NCBI GenBank assembly: GCA_905221605.1
Contig: CAJNDS010000018.1
Coordinates: 182,501 to 212,500 of the forward strand
Reading direction: 5' to 3'
DNA length: 30,000 nucleotides
Source of the DNA: Symbiodinium natans
Taxonomy: Eukaryota; Sar; Dinophyceae; Suessiales; Symbiodiniaceae
Position 1 is the first letter of the stretch. Each line of letters opens with the position of its first letter. Below the pieces are notes generated by a model. The model was not told the origin of the DNA. It ran no database searches and was given only the letters and a program-made list of their open reading frames with translations. This document shows positions 18,294-25,099 of this stretch, in pieces. The translations under genes were made by a program, and so were the position numbers.

Positions 18294-18377
18294 GTCGACA
18301 AGTTGGTGCGGAGCGGCCGCTACAACGTCCGGGCTCTGGTGCACTCGGAGAAGAGCAAGGACTGGTGGAATCGATAG
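18294..18377 (+). pseudogene. Gene shard resembling an NAD(P)-binding (NmrA/atypical SDR) protein
   Basis: The 27-codon open frame between a C-rich and a G-rich array contains VDKLVRSGRYNVRALVHSEK. It matches the second strand of a Rossmann fold in NmrA-like and related atypical short-chain dehydrogenases, where 'LL..G..VRALVR' is typical. The preceding CCCTAG could act as a 3' splice site. The frame ends in a TAG formed with the following GGGTTTAGGG. The family call rests on one short motif. Confidence 0.4.
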
Positions 18378-18475
18378 GGTTTAGGGTTTAGGGTTCAGGG
18401 TTTAGGGTTTAGGGTTTCGGGTTTGGGGTTTAAGGCCTAGGGTTTAGGGTTTAGGCCTTAGGGTTTGGCGTTTTG
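18375..18475. repeat. G-rich array, partly degenerate
   Basis: TTTAGGG with TTCAGGG, TTTCGGG and TTTGGGG variants, directly abutting the preceding shard. Confidence 0.85.
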
Positions 18476-18534
18476 GGTTTGGCCCCGACCTGGCCCACCT
18501 CTCGAGGCATGATGCGGGGAAATTCTTTGACCCT

Positions 18535-18770
18535 ACAACCCCACAACCCCCCAAACCCCCAAACCCCCAAAACCCCAAAACCCCGAAGCCCCAAAACCCC
18601 AAAACCCTGAACCCCACATCCCTAAACCCCAAACCCCCAAACCCAAACCCACAACTCCAGGCCCCAAAACCCTCAACCCCTTCCCAAGACGCTCAACCCC
18701 AAAGCCCGAAGCCCTTAACTCTAAAACCCAAAACCCTGAAACCAAAAACCCCAAACCCTGAACCCGTCGA
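18535..18770. repeat. Degenerate C-rich array (CCCCAAA / CCCAAAA / CCCGAAG)
   Basis: Irregular telomere-derived units. The Gly/Phe/Trp-rich minus-strand frames across 18444-18784 come from them. Confidence 0.8.
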
Positions 18771-18844
18771 CACGCTCTTTGCATAGGATGCCTTGCTCAA
18801 GAGCCGGGCGCTTAAGCACGCGGGCCGGTGGGGGAGGGGGGTGG

Positions 18845-19260
18845 ATTTAGGGTTTAGGCTTTCGGGGTTTGGGGTTTAGGGCTTCGGGTTTAAGATCCTA
18901 AACCCTAAAGCGTAGTTTCGAAACCTTGCAGCTTTGGTTTAGGGTTTATAGGGTCTAGGGTTTAGGGTTTCGGGTTTCGGGATTCGGGTTTCGAGTTTAA
19001 GGGGTTTCGTTGCTTTAGGTGGGGTTTAGGCATTTAGGGCTGAGGCGTTGAGGGCTTTGTCTTTTCGAGGGAGGGTTCTGGGTTGCAGGCGTTGAAAGGT
19101 TTAGGCCTTTTAGGGGTATAGGTTTTTGATGTTTAGAGGTTTTGAGGCAACCCTAAACCCTAAACCCTAAACGCTAAATCTTAAACAACCTGTTTAGGGG
19201 TATAGGTTTTTGGTGTTTAGAGGTTTTGAGGCTCATGGTTTCGGGTTCAGAGGTTTGGGG
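18845..19260. repeat. Decayed telomere-like sequence in mixed orientation
   Basis: G-rich degenerate units (18845-19140) are interrupted by short C-rich runs (18897-18910, 19150-19185). The segment TAGGGGTATAGGTTTTTG-TGTTTAGAGGTTTTGAGGC occurs twice (about 19111-19148 and 19195-19232), a local duplication around the C-rich run. Confidence 0.7.
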
Positions 19261-19356
19261 TCTTTACCTGAGCTGGTCCATGTCCTCTCTCTTAAAGTTT
19301 CTGAGCCTGGAACCCAGCCTACACCTCGCCCATACTCCCCCTTATCGGAGGGGATT

Positions 19357-19633
19357 CCCTAAACCCTAAACCCTAAGCCCTAAATCCTAAACCCTAAACC
19401 CTAAGCCCTAAACCCTAAACCCTAAACCCTAAGCCCTAAGCCCTACACCCTAAACCCTAAACCCTAAACCCTAAACCCTAAACCCTAAACCCTAAACCCT
19501 AAACCCTAAACCCTAAACCCTAAACCCTACACACTAAACCCTAAACCCTAAACCCTAAACCCTAAACCCTAAACCCTAAACCCTAAACCCTAAACCCTAA
19601 ACCCTAAACCCTAAACCCTAAACCCTAAACCAC
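19357..19633. repeat. Long CCCTAAA array
   Basis: Nearly forty C-rich heptamers, one of the longest arrays in the window, with CCCTAAG variants confined to its left third. Confidence 0.95.
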
Positions 19634-19663
19634 CAACCCCGAAAAAAAGCCACAAGGGATAGA

Positions 19664-19732
19664 GATGATGAATCCGAAGAATGTCCTGGTGGGTGACATC
19701 GCCTCCAAGGCTCTTGATCTTACTCTTGCTTA
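19664..19732 (+). other. Short ATG-to-stop island, 22 codons
   Basis: The open frame MMNPKNVLVGDIASKALDLT and its TAG lie between a long C-rich array and a short G-rich array (19742-19782). Protein-like, but too short to identify. Confidence 0.2.
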
Positions 19733-20027
19733 GCACTTGGAGGTTTAGGGTTTAGGGTTTAGGGTTTAGGGTTTAGGGTTTTGGCTTTTGGGTATGTGGC
19801 CGAGCTATAGCTGCAGTTCTTATTCACTTCTAAGGCCCTTAACTCCCCCTAAAGTTGGGTTAGCAAGTGCCTATGAACCTCTAAGTAGGGAATGAAGAGA
19901 ATCACTCAGAATGCTTGTCTCATAGGAGTCTTTAGGTTTTTGAAGTACTTGCGAGCAAGAGAAGTGCAAGAACATAACCCTAAGCCCTAAATCCTAAGTA
20001 GCACCCTACCCTAAACCTTTTCTTCGG

Positions 20028-20280
20028 TTTAGGGTTGAGGGTTGAGGGTTTAGGGTTTAGGGTTTAGGGTTTAGGGACCCCTAAATTTTCTAAACCCCCC
20101 CCCCCCCCCCCTACAATCTCAAGCAACTCGCAACTGGGATTCCAAAGTCTCCCAACATCCTGATATCCCCCCCCCCCCCCACCGCCCCCAATACCCTCAA
20201 CCCTAAACCCTAAACCCCAAACCCTAAGCCCTAAACCCTGAACCTTAAACCCTAAACCCTAAACCTTAAACCCAAACCTA
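20028..20280. repeat. G-rich array, poly-C tracts and C-rich array
   Basis: TTTAGGG units (20028-20078), C17 (20095-20111), C14 (20167-20180), then CCCTAAA and variants (20195-20280). The island 20284-20395 stays open on + (VACVVALIVGSV..., hydrophobic then basic) but is unidentified. Confidence 0.8.
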
Positions 20281-20421
20281 AAGCAAAGTGGCCTGTGTTG
20301 TAGCTCTCATCGTGGGCTCGGTACGAACTCAGTACAGGAGGTCAGTTGTTTTACCGAAGACGAGGTGGATGGCATGTGGGGAGATCAGAATAAGTTTAGG
20401 GTTTAGGGTTTAGGGTTGGCC

Positions 20422-20583
20422 CCATTTATTCCTCCGAGCTCGACGGCGACGAATGTTCTCCCGCACCTTTTGCGCGGAGATGAAGGCCGCGGGCGCAAGA
20501 AGCAGCCTGTGCTGACAATTGGGTACCCAGCGTTGCTTTCACGCTACGGTCGCCACCGAGTAAACATGTCAGGGCTCTACAGC
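20422..20583 (+). other. Exon-like island, about 53 codons
   Basis: The + frame starting after the G-rich remnant stays open to a TAA formed by CCCCTAAACCC. It contains LPHLLRGDEGRGRKKQPVL and YPALLSRYGRHRVNMSG. It is one of the longer coding-like islands; no family recognised. A second frame with MFSRTFCAEMKAAG also stays open for part of it, so the frame choice is uncertain. Confidence 0.3.
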
Positions 20584-20725
20584 CCCTAAACCCTAAACCC
20601 TAAACCCTAAACCCTAAACCCTAAACCCTAAACCCTAAACCCTAAACCCTAAACCCTAAACCCTAAACCCTAAACCCTAAACCTTAGGGTTTAGGGTTTA
20701 GGGTTTAGAGGGTTTAGGGCTAGGG
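20583..20725. repeat. C-rich array joined directly to a G-rich array
   Basis: About fourteen CCCTAAA units run without spacer into TTTAGGG units at about 20682 (…AAACCTTAGGG…), forming a near-perfect palindromic junction. The 3' (G-rich) ends point away from each other. Confidence 0.95.
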
Positions 20726-20726
20726 C

Positions 20727-20807
20727 AACTCTACTTTCTCAGCAGGCGTAGCTACCCTTTGTGACGTTTCGGCCCCAAAAGAATCCACGCAAGCCTGGAT
20801 TCCCGCC
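20727..20807 (+). other. Exon-like island, 27 codons
   Basis: The open frame NSTFSAGVATLCDVSAPKES continues to a poly-C tract. Protein-like; unidentified. Confidence 0.25.
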
Positions 20808-20846
20808 CCCCCCCCCGAAAGTCTCCCAGCATGATGGTAATACCCC

Positions 20847-21005
20847 CCTAAACCCTAAGCCCTAAGCCCTACGCCCTAAGCCCTAGGCCCTAAGCCTTAA
20901 GCCCCAAGCCCTAAGCCCTAAACCCTGAGCCTTGAAACGGGGCAGCAGGTCCCAAACTCTCGCAGCCTAAGCCCCAAGCTCCACACCCTAAGCCCTAAAC
21001 TCTAA
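20847..21005. repeat. CCCTAAG-rich variant array
   Basis: C-rich heptamers in which CCCTAAG outnumbers CCCTAAA, with one interruption. Confidence 0.85.
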
Positions 21006-21189
21006 GGGTCAGCGGGACCCTTTTCGGCGTTCCTACGAGGGAAATATCTCTATTGCAAAACTCCAAAGCCTATAGATGTAACACTAAGCCCTGTATTGTC
21101 CGCCTTTCAACTCTCCTAAGCCAAGCCCCCGCAACCCCAAACCCAAAACCCCCCCAAACACCCGCAACCCCCACACCCCCCAAACCCGT

Positions 21190-21405
21190 AAAAGCCTAAA
21201 CCTCTAAACCTCTAAACCTCTAAACCTCTAAACCTCTAAACCTCTAAACCCCTAAACCTCTAAACCTCTAAACCTCTAAACCTCTAAACCTCTAAACCTC
21301 TAAACCTCTAACCTCTAAACCTCTAAACCTCTAAACCTCTAAACCTCTAAACCTCTAAACCCCTAAACCCCTAAACCCCTAAACCCCTAAACCCCTAAGC
21401 CCCCA
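21190..21405. repeat. 8-bp variant array AACCTCTA (TTTAGAGG) grading to CCCCTAAA
   Basis: About twenty-two octamers of TAAACCTC plus one 7-bp slip (at about 21310), then CCCCTAAA octamers. A single variant has been amplified locally. Confidence 0.95.
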
Positions 21406-21485
21406 AACCGCGACACCCGGAAGGAGGCGCTTGCGAAGGCCTTCGCGGGCGTATCCGCTGCCCGGAATCCCAGAAAAAGGGAATG

Positions 21486-21506
21486 GGGTTTAGGGTTTAG
21501 GGTTTA
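21486..21506. repeat. TTTAGGG array remnant left of the retrotransposon
   Basis: About three units ending in GTTTA, the left copy of the target duplication. The array resumes in phase at 28149. Confidence 0.9.
21502..21506. repeat. Target-site duplication GTTTA (left copy)
   Basis: The 5-bp GTTTA immediately outside the left LTR equals the 5 bp outside the right LTR (28149-28153), the length expected for Ty1/copia integrases. Confidence 0.9.
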
Positions 21507-21842
21507 TGTAAAAGGCAGCAAACCAAAAAACACAGCGCAGCGCAGCTTCCGCAGCTTTCGGTTTCTCACTCGTTGTGGGGGCTTGAGGCCTTGAGCCAAA
21601 GCCCACGTTAGTTTGCAATGCCAAACTGCATTCCTCGTCATTTAACATGACAACAGCCGCGGAGCTGTCAAAGACATTTGCACGTGTTTGCGTCAAGCTT
21701 TGAGGCTGCCTGCCACAACCCAGTTCGCGAGCATCATGAGCATGCGACGTGACGACACGAAATCCCACGAACGACTGCAACCAAGGAGGCAAGCACAACT
21801 CGACGAGGCTGAGGGGCGTACCTGAGGTCGAACATTTTCACA
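21507..21842 (-). repeat. 3' LTR of the copia element
   Basis: 336 bp, starting TGTAAAAG and ending TTTTCACA on the + strand, so both strands begin TG and end CA. It matches 27813-28148 throughout. The 102-codon frame over it is not a gene. Confidence 0.95.
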
Positions 21843-21856
21843 CCCCCTCTCGCCCC
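21843..21856 (-). other. Polypurine tract for plus-strand priming
   Basis: On the minus strand the 14 bases just before the 3' LTR read GGGGCGAGAGGGGG, purine except for one C, in the position where LTR elements prime second-strand synthesis. Confidence 0.8.
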
Positions 21857-21952
21857 GATGCCGAGTCAACAGGCGAAAGTTCGACTCATGCAGAGCTCCA
21901 ACCGACCAACTGGGCGCACCAAGACAAGCCAAGTCCTCACATTCAAGGTGTC

Positions 21953-24900
21953 TCACTGCAACACTGGATCATGCGACAAGCGTACAGAGGAACGCGGGAC
22001 AACGCGAGCCAAGCCTCTCTGAATGCCTTCGGTGATGCGCCGCCTGTTTTGCGGACTGACCGGGCCGAGTACGCTCACGACTTGATCCGCCCAAGAAGCA
22101 ATCTGAGCATCCAAGTCCCCTTCCGACATTCCAAGAGCAAGGATCAAGAGCAACGCATGGTGCTTGTCGCTGGACTTTGTGAGTGCATCTGACGGGTTGG
22201 CAGACCCCGCTACAAAATACACTTTGAGACGTCCGCTCTCAGTAAGCTCTTGCACCAACAACGCCCTCAACTCCACATGCTTGATGCGACGTAGCAAGCC
22301 TTGCATGTTTGAAATGTGCTGGCCCGATTCGCTGTCTGTGTACAGTAACAGTGGGTAGTTGCCACGCGTGGTTTCAGGGATTCCTAGCCAGTCACGCTTG
22401 GGGAGCCCTTCCAAAAAAGTTTGCAAAGCGATGCCTACCGCCAAACTTTCTTTACACCCTTCAGCGATAGCATGAAGTTCGGCCTCCGCACGGCATGCCG
22501 TCTGGATGCGTCGACTCCAGACTTTGATGGCGGCGCCGCAACACAAGACAATCCCTCCCATTACGCTGCGTACGGACCAACTGGCATCCACGACAGCATT
22601 GATCTGCTTGCCACTCGGCGCCCACTCTAGGCACCCATCCACCCCAAAACCTTGCCTATAACGACGGAAACTCTTAGCGTACTTGAGGACTTCTTTGAGG
22701 CCCTGCTCGCTCATTTCAGTGGGACTCTGTTGGTAGGACGAACACCAACTGATCTGATACGCAAGGACTGGGACGGTCAACGAAAACCATGCTAGCTTGC
22801 CCAATACGGTACGGAACTGCCCAGCACGGTCGGCCTCGGGTTGCTTGTCAACCCCGTTTTCGTCAACGTACTTGTGCAATGCTGGCGGTGTTGGCGTTGC
22901 CTTTAAACTACAGCCACTTGCCTCTTCAATCCCGTCAAAGTAGGAAGGCGCTAGACCAAGAAAGAGTGGCCCACTTGCAGTTTCACGACGAATTTCCCGG
23001 CCCAAGAACTCCAAATGCCCGGGGGTCTCAGGACTCATTTCTCCCGTGATTTTGATCTCGTACTTTCGGCCAAGCTCTCTCAGAGCCCATCTGCACGTTG
23101 CCTGCTTGCCAACTGCTAACAAGTCATCCACATAAATCAACACAAGGCAAATGCACTCACCGCCCTCCCCTGCAAAACGAAAAACGGTTGGTTCCGATGT
23201 GGGAGTAAAGCCAAGGGACAGCAAAGCAGCTTTGAGCTCTTTGAACCAGAAAAGAGGGGCCTTTCGTAGGCCGTACAAGGCCTTTTGTAGCACCAGAAAA
23301 AGGCGTTCCCTTGCTGGACCAACTGTACTGGGTGGCAAAGCTACGGCTTGATACGAGTCGCCTAGACTAGCAAACATGAATGCGGTCGACACATCTGCTG
23401 TGCACATGAACCACTGCTTCTGGTGAGCTAACGCAAGCAACAGCCTAAGCGACTCTAGCCCCGCTGTTGGACTGTAAAACTCTTCCCGGAAACTTGACAG
23501 CCCTGCTGACCTGAAGTCCTTGCAAACCAAACGAGCGCGCACCTTTTCTGGCTTTTGAACAAGAACCCAACGAGTTCCCAAAAGTCTGCTCCCAGCCCGT
23601 CGGCTTCCTTGTTTGGCTTCGGTTTCCGTGACCCAAAAACCAACCTTCAGTTTTGTCAGCTGCTCGTGCTCCCGAATCAGACCCTTCTTTAACTGTTCCA
23701 CGTCCAGAGGTCTACCAGTAGCTTCGCAAACAGGCTTTCTGGGCATTGACTGCCAGATCTTCTTCCCTAGGCACTGCGACTCAAACCAAACAACATCCTC
23801 GACTTGACGAAAATTGACATCTCGCAAGAAAAACAAATTTTCAGCTTCGCATGTGACATGGTCGATCAAAGCATCTACCTCCATGGGTTCAGGGACAGGC
23901 TCCGGAGGGCTCATCTCTACATCCGCGTCACTAGATGTTCCGGGGAGGCTAGGCCCCACAGCGCCAGGATCTGGAGAACTAAGACTAGGGGAAGCATCTA
24001 CAGAGAAAGGAGGCTCAGCCTGAGCAGGGATGCTGGGCACACTAGTGCTATCCGAAACAGGCGGCTGCTTACCGGTAACCCTTCGAGGCACTGGCTGCGC
24101 TGCCCCAGAACCACTACTTTCGGAAGTATCCTGCTCAGATTTTCGCTTCCTGCGGGCCTGGGCTTCATTTTCAAGATACTTGCGGTATCGCTTGCGGCAG
24201 TCTGAGTTATGAACCCTCCCATGAGACACACCACTTGTTGAGATGTGCCCACACGCCGAACAGCCTGGGGTGAAGCCATTCTCCAACAACCACTTCTTAG
24301 GGGGCCCCGAGGCTGGAACTACCACACCCCCTTCCAAACCAGGAGGAGCATCCGCTTCAGCAGGCGATTGCTCGTCATCGGCACCCGGCCGCACCTCGCT
24401 GACAGGGCCTGCGGGGAATTGCTGCCCCGGCACGGCGTCTGAAGATACAACTAGATGCTGCACATCTTCCCAACTCCAAACGCAAGGAGACACAATGCGC
24501 CCTGCTTGAAACTTGCGAACTTTGACTGCCTCCTCATGAGAAAGTCCGACTCTCGAGTCCCCTGCCATGATGCCAAGCATCCCTCCACCGGAAGTGGAAA
24601 CAGGACCCAGATACACGATTTCACTTAGCTGCTCCAAGTCGTGCACGCGTGCGCTTTCAGTGGCCTTAGCTAGGGCAAGGACCCCAAAAGGAAGTGTGGC
24701 AGGTTTCGGTCCTCCGCGTCTACCACGAAGCTTGTCAAAAGCACTGGTGTCTGATGCTTGAGGAACATGGAAAATGTTGTGCGTGCGGGCAACATATGGG
24801 ACCAAGTGCTTCAAAAGCGGTGATTCTAAAGCTATTCGCTTCCTGAACCTGCTTTCCAGAAACAACAAGTTGGCCGCCACGCCACGCTTGACAGTTTGAA

Positions 24901-25099
24901 CTGCTCGTTCCGCTCTACCGTTTGCTTGGTGACGGTCAGGCGGAACGTCAAGAAAGCTCACTCCTGTCACTGGCGTGTTTGGCTGGCGGGCGGCTGCGCG
25001 GAACACTGCATGTAGCAAGCCTTCACCGTCAATGGTAGTCTCAAGCGTCCGGCCCGTCATGCCAAGCTCTCGCCACATTTGGTTGACTTGTCGACCCAT
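21953..25099 (-). CDS. pol: Copia polyprotein, 3' part: integrase C-half, reverse transcriptase, RNase H
   Basis: A 1048-codon frame from ATG at 25099, lying one base out of phase with the upstream frame. Residues about 10-75 complete the integrase core, with the second catalytic Asp in TTIDGE and the Glu in NGRAERAV, 40 residues apart. Residues about 279-301 hold a Cys/His cluster (CSAC...H...H...C). A Ser/Pro-rich linker follows. Reverse transcriptase spans about 440-720, with the catalytic Asp of TADVSTAF and the YVDDLLAVG motif near 653. RNase H spans about 830-980, with VDASW, AEAELHAI, LYTDSES and NPSDALTK supplying the D-E-D-D residues. These enzymes copy element RNA into DNA and insert it. 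The real translation start is probably not this ATG; the protein should be a continuation of the frame upstream. Confidence 0.93.
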   Translation of the reverse strand: MGRQVNQMWRELGMTGRTLETTIDGEGLLHAVFRAAARQPNTPVTGVSFLDVPPDRHQANGRAERAVQTVKRGVAANLLFLESRFRKRIALESPLLKHLVPYVARTHNIFHVPQASDTSAFDKLRGRRGGPKPATLPFGVLALAKATESARVHDLEQLSEIVYLGPVSTSGGGMLGIMAGDSRVGLSHEEAVKVRKFQAGRIVSPCVWSWEDVQHLVVSSDAVPGQQFPAGPVSEVRPGADDEQSPAEADAPPGLEGGVVVPASGPPKKWLLENGFTPGCSACGHISTSGVSHGRVHNSDCRKRYRKYLENEAQARRKRKSEQDTSESSGSGAAQPVPRRVTGKQPPVSDSTSVPSIPAQAEPPFSVDASPSLSSPDPGAVGPSLPGTSSDADVEMSPPEPVPEPMEVDALIDHVTCEAENLFFLRDVNFRQVEDVVWFESQCLGKKIWQSMPRKPVCEATGRPLDVEQLKKGLIREHEQLTKLKVGFWVTETEAKQGSRRAGSRLLGTRWVLVQKPEKVRARLVCKDFRSAGLSSFREEFYSPTAGLESLRLLLALAHQKQWFMCTADVSTAFMFASLGDSYQAVALPPSTVGPARERLFLVLQKALYGLRKAPLFWFKELKAALLSLGFTPTSEPTVFRFAGEGGECICLVLIYVDDLLAVGKQATCRWALRELGRKYEIKITGEMSPETPGHLEFLGREIRRETASGPLFLGLAPSYFDGIEEASGCSLKATPTPPALHKYVDENGVDKQPEADRAGQFRTVLGKLAWFSLTVPVLAYQISWCSSYQQSPTEMSEQGLKEVLKYAKSFRRYRQGFGVDGCLEWAPSGKQINAVVDASWSVRSVMGGIVLCCGAAIKVWSRRIQTACRAEAELHAIAEGCKESLAVGIALQTFLEGLPKRDWLGIPETTRGNYPLLLYTDSESGQHISNMQGLLRRIKHVELRALLVQELTESGRLKVYFVAGSANPSDALTKSSDKHHALLLILALGMSEGDLDAQIASWADQVVSVLGPVSPQNRRRITEGIQRGLARVVPRSSVRLSHDPVLQ

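Noticed and set aside
21749-22192. 147-codon + strand frame
   Set aside because: It is antisense to the LTR and to the RNase H end of the retrotransposon.
23804-24205. 133-codon + strand frame
   Set aside because: It is antisense to the reverse transcriptase and linker region.
25041-25099. Programmed +1 frameshift between gag-pro and pol
   Set aside because: The shift falls inside the integrase catalytic core rather than between functional proteins, I see no Ty1-like slippery heptamer, and a tandem GATG gives a simpler mutational explanation.
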